Below are positions 9,959-19,636 of a stretch of 64,000 nt of DNA, piece by piece; positions within the stretch are counted from its first letter, which is position 1, and the number at the start of each line of letters is the position of its first letter. Below the pieces are notes generated by a model, which made no database searches, had not been told where the DNA came from, and worked only from the letters and a program-made list of their open reading frames with translations. The stretch comes from an uncultured Coriobacteriaceae bacterium. GTDB taxonomy: Bacteria > Actinomycetota > Coriobacteriia > Coriobacteriales > Atopobiaceae. The stretch is taken from assembly GCA_902786015.1 (NCBI GenBank), contig CADAAU010000005.1, positions 62,001 through 126,000 of the forward strand, in the 5' to 3' direction. A program made the position numbers and the translations under genes.

Positions 9959-12900
9959 ATGAACAAAGGACTCTATCGCCCCGAGTTCGAACACGATGCC
10001 TGTGGCATCGGAGCACTGGCCCACCTTAAGGGCGAGCGCTCCCACCGTATGGTTGACGATGCCCTGAGCGTGCTGGTGAATCTTGAACACCGTGGCGGCA
10101 AGGGATTGGAGACAAACACCGGCGACGGAGCAGGCATCCTGTTTCAGGTGCCACATCGTTTCTTTCGCAAGGAGGCACAAAAGTGCGGGCATCTGTTACC
10201 CGACGAGGGAGACTACGGCGTCGCGATGCTCTTTTGCCCGCAGGACGCACGTGGCATCACCGACGCACGTCGGATATTTGAGGAGGGATGCGCGGCAGAG
10301 GGAGTGCCCGTACTGTTCTGGCGCGAGGTGCCGGTGGACGATCACGACCTCGGCGCCACAGCGCGGGCGTGCATGCCCACCATCCTCCAGGCGTTTGTCG
10401 CACGACCGCAAGGCATAGACGCGGGACCGGAGTTCGAACGAAAACTATACGTGTGTCGTCGTGTTATCGAGAAACGCGGTGACGCTTCGCACGAACTCGC
10501 GGACAAGATTTTCTACGTCTGTTCCATGAGCTCGCGCACCATCGTGTACAAGGGCATGCTCGTCGCAACGCAGATGCGCCGTTTCTTTTTGGACCTCAAC
10601 GACGCCGCAGTGGAAAGCGCGTTCGCCCTGGTCCACTCACGCTACTCGACCAACACCACGCCGAGCTGGGAGAGGGCCCACCCCAACAGACTCATCATCC
10701 ATAATGGGGAGATAAACACGTTGCGTGGCAACGTCAACTGGCTGCGAGCACGAGAGCCACACCTCTATTCGCCCGTACTCGGCTCCGAACTAAAGAAGAC
10801 CCTCCCCATCATCAACCGTGAGGGCTCCGACTCGGCAATCCTGGACAATATGCTCGAGTTTCTAGTGATGAACGGACGCGATCTTGCACGTGCCGTGACG
10901 CTCGTCATCCCCGAGCCCTGGGACCGCAATTCCCAACTTTCTGAGAGAAGACGCAGCTACGACGCCTACCAGTCCATGCTCATGGAGCCGTGGGATGGAC
11001 CGGCCGCCATCGCGTTTACGGACGGCGTCGTCATGGGTGCCGCACTAGACCGAAACGGCCTTCGTCCCGCCCGCTACTACGTCACGCGTGACGACCGGCT
11101 AATCCTCGCCAGCGAGGTAGGGGCCATAGACATGGATGCCAGTTCCATCCTGCAGGCAGGGTGCTTGGGTCCGGGCGAGATGTTGCTGGTAGACCCCACG
11201 CAAGGCCGCGTTCTGTACAACGACGAGCTGCGCGACGCATATGCCTCCCAAAAGCCGTTCGGCACCTGGTTGGACACCCAGACAGTCAGCATATCCGATC
11301 TTCCGATGCCCGAGGGTAACCGAACGAGCAGCGAGTGCGACGAGAAGGAGCCGCTCACCTGGCGGCTGGCGTGCCATGGCTATCACTTCGACGACATAGA
11401 GGAAGTCGTACGCCCCATGGCACAGACAGGCAGCGTCACCTTGGCGTCCATGGGCACCGATGCGGCACCCGCCGTTCTCTCTAAGCGGCCGCGTTCGTTC
11501 TTTGACTATTTCAACGAACTCTTTGCGCAGGTAACCAACCCACCCATCGACGCGCTTCGCGAGAGCATGGTCACCTCAAACGTACTGTACCTTGGCAACC
11601 ACGGAAACCCCCTAGAGGACAGCCGCGACAACTGTCGCTCGATTCGCCTGGAGGGCCCCGTACTCTCGCAAGACGACTTCGAGCGCATCCGTCGCATAGA
11701 CCGTGTGGGGTTTCGGGCGCAGACGTTCCGCACCGTCTATTCCGAGAATGGCGGGCCACACGCGCTGGATGCTGCACTCGACAGTCTCAGTGAGCGTGTG
11801 AGCGATGCGGTCACCCAAGGCGTAAACATCGTTATTCTATCTGACCGTGCGGGGGCAGGCGAAGTGCCCATCCCCTCTCTGCTCGCCTTGGGAAATGTCC
11901 ACAACCACCTCATTCGTCTTGGCATAAGAATGCAGGCCGACATTGTGGTTGAGACGGGCGATGCCATGAGCCCGCACGACTTCGCGGCACTGGTGGGCTA
12001 CTCGGCAACGGGCATCCACCCCTATCTCGCCCACGAATGCATTGACAACCTCGCAGAGAAGGGCGCCTTAGGCACTTCCGCACAAGAGGCCCGATCGAAC
12101 TACGACCGCGCGGTGACGGCCGGGATCGTCTCCATCATGAGCAAGATGGGAATCTCGACCATGCAGAGCTACCACTCCGCCCAGATATTCGAGATCTTGG
12201 GGCTCGGCACTTCTTTGGTCAACCGTTGCTTTGCGGGCAGTACGTCACGCATCGGCGGTCTGGACATCAACGGCGTCCAGCGGGAGGTCGACGAACGATA
12301 TCGCATGGCATCGCCATTCGCGAAGGCTTCTACAACAAGTGCGCTACCCAGCTCGGGCATCACAAAGTGGCGCCCCGGCACTGAGGATCACCTCATCACA
12401 CCCCAAGCGATCTACCTACTGCAACAGGCGTGTCGCAAAGGGGATTACGAAGCCTTCCGCGCATACGTCAACGAGGTCCATCGCCCGGGACGTACCGTGG
12501 CACTGCGAGACCTCCTCGACTTCGTCCCACTGCCAACCGGTCCAGTACCGCTCGAAGAGGTGGAGCCCGTCTCCTCCATCGTCCGCAGGTTCAACACGGG
12601 AGCCATGAGCTTTGGGTCCATCTCGCGTGAGGCACACGAATGCCTCGCCATTGCCATGAATCGCTTGGGAGGAAGGTCCAACACCGGCGAAGGCGGCGAA
12701 GATCCAGCGCGCGAGACACCGCTTCCAGGAGGCGATAGTCTGAACTCTGCCATAAAGCAGGTGGCATCAGGACGCTTTGGGGTCACAAGTCGCTACCTAA
12801 GAAGCGCGATCGAGATTCAGATAAAGATGGCGCAGGGAGCAAAGCCCGGAGAGGGTGGTCACCTGCCCGGGCGCAAGGTATGGCCGTGGGTGGCGCGCAT

Positions 12901-14545
12901 TCGGCACTCCACTCCCGGAGTCGGGCTTATCTCTCCCCCACCTCACCACGACATCTACTCCATCGAAGACCTCGCCGAGCTTATCTTTGACCTCAAGTGC
13001 GCGAACCCCGACGCACGGATCTCGGTCAAGCTGGTGAGCGAAGCCGGCGTCGGCACCATCGCCACGGGCGTCGCCAAGGGTGGCGCGGCAAAGATCCTGA
13101 TCTCTGGTTCTAGCGGCGGCACGGGCGCGGCGCCGCGCGACTCCATCTACCACGCAGGGCTTCCCCTCGAGCTCGGCCTTGCCGAGGCACAGCAGACCCT
13201 GCTCATGAACGGCCTGCGCTCTCGCGTGGTACTAGAGGCCGACGGAAAGCTCATGGACGGGCGCGACGTGGCGATTGCCGCCCTTCTTGGCGCGGAGGAA
13301 TTCGGCTTTGCCACCATGCCACTCGTGGCCATGGGCTGCCTCATGCAGCGCGACTGTCACCAGGACACGTGCCCGGTAGGCATCTGCACGCAGGACGAGC
13401 GTTTGCGTTGCCGCTTTGCGGGCAAGCCCGAACACGTTGTCAACTTCATGACGTTCGTGGCAACGGACCTTCGCGAGCATATGGCACGTCTGGGCTTCCG
13501 CACGGTGGACGAGATGGTGGGACATCCCGAATGCCTGCGCCAAGTGAAGGTCGAGGGGCACACGAAGGCCAACGACTGCGATCTTTCGAGCCTACTGCAT
13601 CGCGCTACACCCCAGCTTGCCGAGGACATCCCAGGTGCGGACGGTGTGCGCTTCATCCCCAGCATGGCAGCGGACCTCCACTTGGATGAGACGCTGGACT
13701 CCACGCTGTTCGTACCGTACACGGCAAGCGCTCGCGAACACATGGTGCCCGTGAAGTTCCACGCCGACATAGACAACGTAAACCGATGCGTTGGCACCCT
13801 GCTGGGAGCCACGGTCACGAAGGCTCATCCCGAGGGACTTCCCGCGGGCGCCATCACCATAGACTGCGCGGGATCGGGTGGCCAGAGCTTTGGCGCCTTC
13901 CTGCCGCGCGGCGTGACTCTCAACATTGAGGGCGATGCGAACGATTACGTGGGCAAAGGGCTGTCGGGTGGCATCATCACCGTTCGCCCCTCCAGATTCG
14001 CCACGTACAAGTTCGACGAGAACGCGAGCGTGGGAAACGTCGCGTTTTATGGGGCGACGAGCGGCCGCGGTTTCGTGAACGGCCTAGCTGGACAGCGTTT
14101 TGGCGTACGAAACTCTGGCGCGACGCTCGTAGTTGAGGGAGTAGGCAATCATGGCTGCGAATACATGACGGGAGGGGAAGTCGTAATTCTCGGCGAGGTG
14201 GGACCGAACTTCGCCGCCGGCATGAGCGGCGGCGTTGCCTTCGTGTACGACAGGTTGCACACATTGGCCCATCGCTGCAACCGAGATATGGTGGACCTGC
14301 TCGTGCCAACGGACGTCGAGCTTGAGCACATCAGGCAACTGATGGAGGAACACGTCGAGCGCACGAAGAGCCCACGCGGCATCCGTTTGCTCTATCAGTT
14401 TGCAGAGGCAAGACGCTCCTTCGTAAAAGTCATTCCACGCGAGTACCGCAAGATCATCGAACGGGCTCAGGTTGAGCAAGCGAGTGGCGTAAGCCATGAG
14501 GAGGCCATCGAGCGCGCGTTCGAAGCCCTAAGAAAAGAGGTGTAG
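9959..14545 (+). CDS. gltB: Glutamate synthase large subunit
   Basis: Transfers the glutamine amide to 2-oxoglutarate, giving two glutamates. 1528 aa. The propeptide of 14 residues precedes the Ntn nucleophile Cys15 (HDACGIG). Central and FMN domains follow (GAKPGEGGHLPG, ISGSSGGTGAAP). The 3Fe-4S cysteines lie in CLMQRDCHQDTCPVGIC, and a GXGXG domain forms the C-terminus. The ATG at 9959 is chosen because it places Cys15 as in other GltB proteins; an in-frame ATG at 9931 would lengthen the propeptide by about nine residues. gltD begins 3 bp after the stop, so this is an operon. Confidence 0.97.
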   Translation: MNKGLYRPEFEHDACGIGALAHLKGERSHRMVDDALSVLVNLEHRGGKGLETNTGDGAGILFQVPHRFFRKEAQKCGHLLPDEGDYGVAMLFCPQDARGITDARRIFEEGCAAEGVPVLFWREVPVDDHDLGATARACMPTILQAFVARPQGIDAGPEFERKLYVCRRVIEKRGDASHELADKIFYVCSMSSRTIVYKGMLVATQMRRFFLDLNDAAVESAFALVHSRYSTNTTPSWERAHPNRLIIHNGEINTLRGNVNWLRAREPHLYSPVLGSELKKTLPIINREGSDSAILDNMLEFLVMNGRDLARAVTLVIPEPWDRNSQLSERRRSYDAYQSMLMEPWDGPAAIAFTDGVVMGAALDRNGLRPARYYVTRDDRLILASEVGAIDMDASSILQAGCLGPGEMLLVDPTQGRVLYNDELRDAYASQKPFGTWLDTQTVSISDLPMPEGNRTSSECDEKEPLTWRLACHGYHFDDIEEVVRPMAQTGSVTLASMGTDAAPAVLSKRPRSFFDYFNELFAQVTNPPIDALRESMVTSNVLYLGNHGNPLEDSRDNCRSIRLEGPVLSQDDFERIRRIDRVGFRAQTFRTVYSENGGPHALDAALDSLSERVSDAVTQGVNIVILSDRAGAGEVPIPSLLALGNVHNHLIRLGIRMQADIVVETGDAMSPHDFAALVGYSATGIHPYLAHECIDNLAEKGALGTSAQEARSNYDRAVTAGIVSIMSKMGISTMQSYHSAQIFEILGLGTSLVNRCFAGSTSRIGGLDINGVQREVDERYRMASPFAKASTTSALPSSGITKWRPGTEDHLITPQAIYLLQQACRKGDYEAFRAYVNEVHRPGRTVALRDLLDFVPLPTGPVPLEEVEPVSSIVRRFNTGAMSFGSISREAHECLAIAMNRLGGRSNTGEGGEDPARETPLPGGDSLNSAIKQVASGRFGVTSRYLRSAIEIQIKMAQGAKPGEGGHLPGRKVWPWVARIRHSTPGVGLISPPPHHDIYSIEDLAELIFDLKCANPDARISVKLVSEAGVGTIATGVAKGGAAKILISGSSGGTGAAPRDSIYHAGLPLELGLAEAQQTLLMNGLRSRVVLEADGKLMDGRDVAIAALLGAEEFGFATMPLVAMGCLMQRDCHQDTCPVGICTQDERLRCRFAGKPEHVVNFMTFVATDLREHMARLGFRTVDEMVGHPECLRQVKVEGHTKANDCDLSSLLHRATPQLAEDIPGADGVRFIPSMAADLHLDETLDSTLFVPYTASAREHMVPVKFHADIDNVNRCVGTLLGATVTKAHPEGLPAGAITIDCAGSGGQSFGAFLPRGVTLNIEGDANDYVGKGLSGGIITVRPSRFATYKFDENASVGNVAFYGATSGRGFVNGLAGQRFGVRNSGATLVVEGVGNHGCEYMTGGEVVILGEVGPNFAAGMSGGVAFVYDRLHTLAHRCNRDMVDLLVPTDVELEHIRQLMEEHVERTKSPRGIRLLYQFAEARRSFVKVIPREYRKIIERAQVEQASGVSHEEAIERAFEALRKEV

Positions 14546-14548
14546 GCC

Positions 14549-15943
14549 ATGGGTAAGCCAGGAGCATACTTGGAAGTTCCGCGGCGCGAGCACGGGGTGC
14601 GCAGCGTGACAGATTCGGTTGCGGACTACAAAGAGATCGCGTGCGCATTGCCGCGGGAGACGCAACGCATGCAGGCAAGCCGCTGCATGTATTGTGGTGT
14701 GGCCTTCTGTCAGGCAGGCATGAGCTTTGGGGAGACACGACCGACGGGATGTCCGCTCCACAACCTCATCCCCGAGTGGAACGACCTTCTCTACCGCGGA
14801 CTATGGGAGCAGGCGGCGGCACGGCTCGCCCTCACCAACCCCTTTCCCGAGTTTACGGGACGTGTGTGCCCCGCCCCATGTGAGCTGGCCTGCAACCTGG
14901 GACTCAACGATCATCCGACCACGATTCGCGACAACGAGCGCGCAATCTCCGACTGGTCGTGGGACGAGGGCATACAGTCCCCGCTGAATCCTGCGCCAGC
15001 AGACGCCCCTTCCGTTGCCGTGGTCGGAACGGGTCCTGCCGGCCTTGCCTGCGCATGGGAGCTCACCCGCCACGGCGTTCGGGTGACACTCGTGGAGCGA
15101 GAGGATCGCGCGGGTGGGCTGCTCATGTACGGCATCCCCAATATGAAGCTTCCCAAGTACGTGGTCGATCGGCGCGTAAGCCTCCTACAGGAGAGCGGCG
15201 TTGAGCTGCGACTAGGCACCGATGCTGCAGATCCAGGGGTGGCAGCGGACCTTCTTGCTGAGCATGATGCCGTGGTGGCTGCAACAGGCGCACGTGACGC
15301 ACGTCGTCTGAGCGTGCCGGGGGCAGAGCTTCCTGGCGTCGAGTTCGCCGTTGACTACCTCACGAGTGCCACGAAGTCCGTGCTGGACGGCGTGGCGCCG
15401 AGCGTGGACGCCAAGGGACTAGACGTGGTCGTGATTGGCGGAGGCGACACAGGGACCGACTGCGTCGCGACCGCGCTTCGCCAATGCGCAAAGAGCGTAG
15501 CGCAGCTCGAGTTCCTGCCCGAGCCACCGGCAAGCAGGGCGGAGGGCAACGTTTGGCCGCAGTGGCCACGCGTGCGCAAGGACGACTACGGACAGCTGGA
15601 GGCAATGGAGGTCTTTGGACGCGATCCGCGGATGTGGGCAACCGAGACGCTGGAGGTGCTGGGAGAAGACGGGCACGTGAGCGGGCTACACGTCGTATCG
15701 CTGGACTGGTCGGATGGCAAGCCGCAACGCATCGCTGGCTCGGAACGGATACTGGACGCACAGCTCGTGCTCATCGCCATGGGCTTTGTCGGCCCCCAAA
15801 GGGATGTGCTCGACACGTTGGGAGCGGAGTCCAACCCTCAAGTATTTGTCACCGGGGATGCGAGCAGCGGTCCGTCGCTCGTGGTGAGCGCCATAGCTAG
15901 CGGCCTCGCCTGCGCCGCCCGCGTGGCCGATGGCTTGTTGTGA
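14549..15943 (+). CDS. gltD: Glutamate synthase small subunit (NADPH)
   Basis: 464-aa FAD/iron-sulfur subunit that passes NADPH electrons to GltB. The N-terminal cysteine cluster (CMYCGVAFCQAG, GCPLHNL, CPAPCELACN) binds 4Fe-4S centres. GTGPAGLACAWEL is the FAD fold and IGGGDTGTDC the NADPH fold. The last 81 coding-end bases (15844-15924) recur exactly at 17690-17770, and a more diverged version of the last codons recurs at 20635-20685, so an accessory segment separates gltD from its likely original terminator at 20743. Confidence 0.96.
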   Translation: MGKPGAYLEVPRREHGVRSVTDSVADYKEIACALPRETQRMQASRCMYCGVAFCQAGMSFGETRPTGCPLHNLIPEWNDLLYRGLWEQAAARLALTNPFPEFTGRVCPAPCELACNLGLNDHPTTIRDNERAISDWSWDEGIQSPLNPAPADAPSVAVVGTGPAGLACAWELTRHGVRVTLVEREDRAGGLLMYGIPNMKLPKYVVDRRVSLLQESGVELRLGTDAADPGVAADLLAEHDAVVAATGARDARRLSVPGAELPGVEFAVDYLTSATKSVLDGVAPSVDAKGLDVVVIGGGDTGTDCVATALRQCAKSVAQLEFLPEPPASRAEGNVWPQWPRVRKDDYGQLEAMEVFGRDPRMWATETLEVLGEDGHVSGLHVVSLDWSDGKPQRIAGSERILDAQLVLIAMGFVGPQRDVLDTLGAESNPQVFVTGDASSGPSLVVSAIASGLACAARVADGLL

Positions 15944-15948
15944 GCATC

Positions 15949-15990
15949 CTATTTGCCGATTTCCGTAGTATATTGCTCAATGCATTTGCC
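15949..15990 (+). promoter_or_regulatory. Copy of the ATPase-type operator motif without its gene
   Basis: CTATTTGCCGATTTCCGTA at 15949-15967 is identical to 23859-23877 in front of the AAA_14 ATPase. GATTTCCGTAGTATATTG then matches 23901-23917 with one change. Here no ATPase gene follows, so this looks like a leftover leader from a lost copy. Confidence 0.55.
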
Positions 15991-16069
15991 TCTCGTCGCG
16001 ACGTAGCGTGAAGTGCGTGAAGTGCACCGTGAAGTAGAGTGTTAATTTACTTCACTCACTTCACGCTAG
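15990..16069 (+). promoter_or_regulatory. 80-bp direct repeat, left copy; promoter/operator of the AlbA_2 gene
   Basis: 79 of 80 bases match 17560-17639. Inside, repeated TGAAGTG units form an inverted arrangement: CGTGAAGTGCGTGAAGT on the left and ACTTCACTCACTTCACG on the right, around an AT-rich centre. A -10-like TACAAT follows at about 16072, so the palindrome sits over the promoter. Autoregulation is the simplest reading. Confidence 0.65.
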
Positions 16070-16101
16070 GATACAATAGTGGCGTTGGCTCAGACGATTG
16101 G

Positions 16102-17553
16102 ATGCGCATGCTGCTTGAGGAAATGCTGCCTGGAGAAAACCTCGAAGACTCGGTCACTGAGTTCAAGGGGATGATTCGCGAGAAAGGGGACGAGCTCAAA
16201 TGGCTACGCACGCTCTCGGCATTCGCCAACACGCAGGGCGGAAGGCTCTACGTCGGCGTCGAGGACCGCAGCCACAAGGTGGTGGCGCTCGATCACCAAA
16301 CCGCCGACAAGGTGTCACTCATGGTTCACCGCCAAATCAGGGAAAAGATCGACCCCACGCTGGATTACGACATCAAGGCCTACCCTCTACCTGGATCGGC
16401 GCCCACGCGCTACGTCTTGTGCATCGTGGTGAACCGAAGCGAAAACCTGCCAGTTACCGTTCACTCCAATGGAATGATGGGCATCTACGTAAGACGGTTT
16501 GGCAGGACAGAGTCCGCATCGTCAGAGCAGCTTAGGGAACTCGTGCTGCAGAGCGACAACATACCCTACGACCAGCCCCTCACCCAATCGGATTTCGACA
16601 GATCGAACTTCCAAAAGCTCCTCTCGCTGCACAGGGAGCGCACTGGAGAGGACCTATCCAACAAGGAGCTCATCTCCATGGGTTTCATGTCGGCGGAAGG
16701 GTACCTGTCGAAGGGCGCACTCCTATTTGCGGACGCCTGCTCCGACGAGCGAACCCGCATGGTCCTCACGCACTGGCCCAACGACACCAAGGGGTCAGAC
16801 ACGGTCCTCGCCTCCCAAGACTACACGGGCAACTTGCTGGATGCGATCAGAATCGCGCAAGAGTTCGTGTCCTCCCACTCCGCAAACGGCTTCCGCAAGA
16901 CCGCAGACTCTCGCGAGGCCTACGTCGCATACCCTCCCCGTTCGGTCACCGAGGGAATCGTGAACGCCGTCGGACATCGCAACTACTTCATAACGGGATC
17001 CCAGGTTGAGGTCAACGTCTTCAGAGACCGACTGGAGATTACCTCGCCGGGAGCGTTGCTCGGGGTGAGGGAGCTCAAGAAGGAGCACGACATAGCCTCC
17101 ATCGTTCCCAGAAGGCGTAACGAGGTTATATGCGCGATCCTCACCTCTTGCAAGCTCATGGAAGAGAAGGGCTCCGGCTTCGACAAAATCGAGGAAGACT
17201 ATTCGGGACGCGCCGAGACTCACGCTCCCTTTGTCTCGGCGGACGCATCCTCCTTCACGCTGACCCTGCCCGACCTCACCTTTGAGGGCGGCGTAGTTGG
17301 CGATGGAAACGAACATCCAAGCGTAATCACCGAAGACGTCCTTGATGTGCGCTATGGTCTTGAGATTCTCTCGTATTGTTACCGACAGAACCGGACGGCC
17401 TCGCAGATAGCGCACCACGTTGGGGTTACGCCCTCGACCTACTTTAGAAAGAGCGTCCTGGACGCGCTCGTAGCGCAAGGATACCTCCTCAAACAGAATG
17501 GCGGCAGGGCCATCACGTACACCGCGAACATCTCGAAGGTGTCCCTGAGGTAG
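16102..17553 (+). CDS. AlbA_2 / HATPase_c_4 ATP-binding putative transcriptional regulator
   Basis: About 483 aa. The N-terminal AlbA_2 (Schlafen-type) domain is recognised by ESVTEFKGM-like and FANTQGGRLYVGVED segments. A middle region contains the divergent ATPase motifs AYPPRSVTEGIVNAVGHRNY, LEITSPGAL and KGSGFDKIEED, and a C-terminal winged helix follows (TASQIAHHVGVTPSTYFRKSVL). Members are often DNA-binding regulators or accessory immunity genes; the role here is unknown. ATG 16102 or 16108 is likely; neither has a clear ribosome site. The gene sits exactly between two 80-bp direct repeats and next to a duplicated gltD tail, so it is probably acquired. Confidence 0.75.
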   Translation: MRMLLEEMLPGENLEDSVTEFKGMIREKGDELKWLRTLSAFANTQGGRLYVGVEDRSHKVVALDHQTADKVSLMVHRQIREKIDPTLDYDIKAYPLPGSAPTRYVLCIVVNRSENLPVTVHSNGMMGIYVRRFGRTESASSEQLRELVLQSDNIPYDQPLTQSDFDRSNFQKLLSLHRERTGEDLSNKELISMGFMSAEGYLSKGALLFADACSDERTRMVLTHWPNDTKGSDTVLASQDYTGNLLDAIRIAQEFVSSHSANGFRKTADSREAYVAYPPRSVTEGIVNAVGHRNYFITGSQVEVNVFRDRLEITSPGALLGVRELKKEHDIASIVPRRRNEVICAILTSCKLMEEKGSGFDKIEEDYSGRAETHAPFVSADASSFTLTLPDLTFEGGVVGDGNEHPSVITEDVLDVRYGLEILSYCYRQNRTASQIAHHVGVTPSTYFRKSVLDALVAQGYLLKQNGGRAITYTANISKVSLR

Positions 17554-17559
17554 CCGGGG

Positions 17560-17639
17560 CTCTCGTCGCGACGTAGCGTGAAGTGCGTGAAGTACACCGT
17601 GAAGTAGAGTGTTAATTTACTTCACTCACTTCACGCTAG
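17560..17639 (+). repeat. 80-bp direct repeat, right copy
   Basis: Differs from 15990-16069 only at 17594 (A for G). It begins 7 bp after the AlbA_2 stop codon. No gene starts after it on the plus strand. Together the copies bracket the AlbA_2 gene with an offset of 1570 bp. Confidence 0.85.
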
Positions 17640-17689
17640 CGACTCCGATACCGCGGGTCTTTCGTCTAATCCCTGCGAGACGGACAACC

Positions 17690-17792
17690 ATTTGTCACCG
17701 GGGATGCGAGCAGCGGTCCGTCGCTCGTGGTGAGCGCCATAGCTAGCGGCCTCGCCTGCGCCGCCCGCGTAGCCGTGAGCCTAAAGATCTGA
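17690..17792 (+). pseudogene. Second copy of the gltD 3' end
   Basis: 17690-17770 is base-for-base identical to gltD 15844-15924, then diverges. Reading continues in the gltD frame (FVTGDASSGPSL onward) to TGA 17790. It has no start codon or ribosome site and is a recent duplication or recombination scar. Confidence 0.85.
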
Positions 17793-17797
17793 CAAGC

Positions 17798-17826
17798 GGA
17801 ACAGAGTTCCCGGGGAGTTTTGTTCC
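17798..17826. repeat. Imperfect palindrome, GGAACA...TGTTCC type
   Basis: GGAACAGAGTTCCCGGGGAG followed by TTTTGTTCC forms a hairpin. A related sequence lies at 18903-18930 in the same orientation (GGAACAGGGCTCCCGGGGAG). The two bracket the wall-protein pseudogene. Confidence 0.55.
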
Positions 17827-17844
17827 ACAATGGCTTGCAAAGGG

Positions 17845-18715
17845 CTAGATTCTCTTTGTAACGAGAACGCTCGCCGCAACTGATGCAAAGCCAAGGATGG
17901 TCAAGACGGCCACGGGGATGTCCGGAGCTGAGTCGGCGGTTCGAGGCGTGGCACTCGTGGTCTTTGCTGCGGTCATCGACGTGGTACCCGACGTGACTGA
18001 AGTGGACGGCTTGGTAGAGGTCGTTTGCGTGGTTGTTACTGGCGATTCGGTTGCATCCACCGAGCTCTCCCCCGTCGGGGTGTCTGAAGTCTCCGCAATT
18101 TCCTCGGTTCGCTCCTCCTCCCGATAGGCCAAGAGGCAGGTAGAGAAGCAATCGGATTCCGCCTCGAGCGTCGCGCCAGCACCGGTGGCCACGACCTTTG
18201 CCTCACCCCCGTGAACGCGTATCAAATAGAATGTGCGGATCGTAGATGTGTTCGAGTTCCTGAGCTCGTCGGGCACCACGACAGAGAACTTCACGGGTGC
18301 AGACGTTTCGTGAATCGCAAACCTCTCGAATCCTACGACCAGTTTCCAGAGAGAGATGTCCATCCAAGTCCCCGCGGTAGCACCGAGGTCCGCTGCCGCC
18401 TTCTCGAGCGCGTCCCGATCGACTGCGGGAACCTCATCCACGTCGAACGGAACGACCTCGAGCACGACCTCGGCCTTCGCGCCGTTCTTGACGGCAAACT
18501 TCTCCTCGTCTGTGAGCATGGAGTTCGTAATCTCTTCGAGATTCGTCGCTGCGACCTGCGGCGCACCCTCATGTAGCACGACCCGGACCTCAAGTCCACC
18601 GGCAACGACCACCGTGAACTCTGCCGTGGCAGCGCCCCATTACGAGACCGACACCTAGCATCAGCGCGAGGACAAGAAGAGCATTCAGAGTACCCGTCAT
18701 CGTCTTCTGCTTCAT
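17845..18715 (-). pseudogene. Wall-anchored surface protein, frameshifted
   Basis: The start at 18715 follows a strong AAAGGAGG and encodes a signal peptide (MKQKTMTGTLNALLVLALML...). After the codons for LVMG the frame is lost; shifting by one base in the run GGGGC near 18633 joins it to ATAEFTVVVAGGLEVRVVLHEG and a 250-residue acidic protein. The C-terminus has a Thr/Ser-rich stalk, then TPRTADSAP, a hydrophobic segment and a basic tail: a sortase signal in which the usual LPxTG is degraded. No ligand is recognised. Either a pseudogene or phase-variable expression at the G run. Confidence 0.6.
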
Positions 18716-18863
18716 AGGAGCTGACCTCCTTTGCGATGCTTATGTGATGGTCAAAAGCGCAAGGCCATATCCATTGCCGGCATATCTAACTAAAAGGTAT
18801 AACGCGATGTCCAACGAATGTCCAGCGAGGCGTATCAGCCTGCGAAGGGCGATAGGTGTTACC

Positions 18864-18930
18864 GTTCACACCCGCTGCAGGTCGTCTGACTGGGCAGTGA
18901 GTGGAACAGGGCTCCCGGGGAGCTTGTTTC
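18864..18930. repeat. Dispersed repeat end plus palindrome
   Basis: GTTCACACCCGCTGCAGG (18864 on) resembles the ends of the elements at 50673-50698 (inverted) and 54690-54715. The GGAACAGGGCTCCCGGGG palindrome follows at 18903. The surrounding gap 18716-19081 holds no gene. Confidence 0.4.
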
Positions 18931-19026
18931 GCGGCACGGACTCGTCGCGCAGATCGTCAAAACTGTCGCCCATGCCTTCATCCTCTCGTAAACTCGCATT
19001 CGATCGTGCCGACTATATCTCACGTG

Positions 19027-19049
19027 CTGGACAAGAATTCTCAATCGGT
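19027..19049 (+). repeat. 23-bp direct repeat, left copy
   Basis: CTGGACAAGAATTCTCAA and the next five bases recur at 20533-20555 with one mismatch. The pair brackets the HEPN-containing segment and may mark its insertion. Confidence 0.65.
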
Positions 19050-19081
19050 CTAGCCACATTGACTTTGCTCAAGTCGCCATA

Positions 19082-19255
19082 CTAGACATCATCCAGCTTT
19101 CCTCCATCCCGAATCGACGTGGCAAGATGTGAGGAGTCTTTGCTTGAGTCAACCATATCAGGATCATCTGGGTTTGCCAATGCAAATGGTCGCTCCTCGC
19201 GCTCCTCGTAAAACGACGGCTGCTTAAGAAGCGGCGCAAGTTCCTCACAACAGGA
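19082..19255 (-). pseudogene. C-terminal remnant of an unidentified protein
   Basis: An open stretch encodes CCEELAPLLKQPSFYEER and then a polar tail ending GGKLDDV before TAG at 19082. It has protein-like composition but no start. It lies one frameshift away from the preceding HEPN frame and may once have been the same gene. Confidence 0.35.
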
Positions 19256-19299
19256 AACGACGCCATCTCAGTTCGTCCTTCCAGTAGAAAAACGTATGC

Positions 19300-19596
19300 T
19301 CATTGGCGACAACCCAGGACGGCCATCGGGCAATTAGACAGATAGCTGCTAAAAAGACTTCGCCAGTTGATGTCTAGGAGGAGCAAGCAAACAGCGACGT
19401 CGAGCGAGTCAACAAGCTCCCCGTACGCTCCTGTTTCTGGAATATTTCTGCGTTGATAGTCGTAAAGCCGTTCCCACGCGCCTTTACGCCACCAGTTGTC
19501 GTCCCCATAGACCTTAATCAGACTGTGCGCAATATAAGGGGCCAGACTTGAGCGAAGTATCTGAAAACCTTCTGTGATGAGCTGATAATTTGACAT
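19300..19596 (-). pseudogene. Truncated Swt1-type HEPN protein
   Basis: 98 codons beginning MSNYQLITEGFQILRSSLAP, with YGDDNWW and LLLLDINWRSLF, resemble the Swt1-family HEPN domain found at the N-terminus of DUF499-like ATPases in defence clusters. It has a good ribosome site (GAGAAGGCCCAAGG). The C-terminal HEPN catalytic part (R-x4-6-H) is missing; the frame stops early and protein-like sequence continues in another frame. Probably a decayed immunity gene. Confidence 0.5.
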
Positions 19597-19636
19597 CCTT
19601 GGGCCTTCTCAAAAGTCTCGAACAACGGCATGCCTA

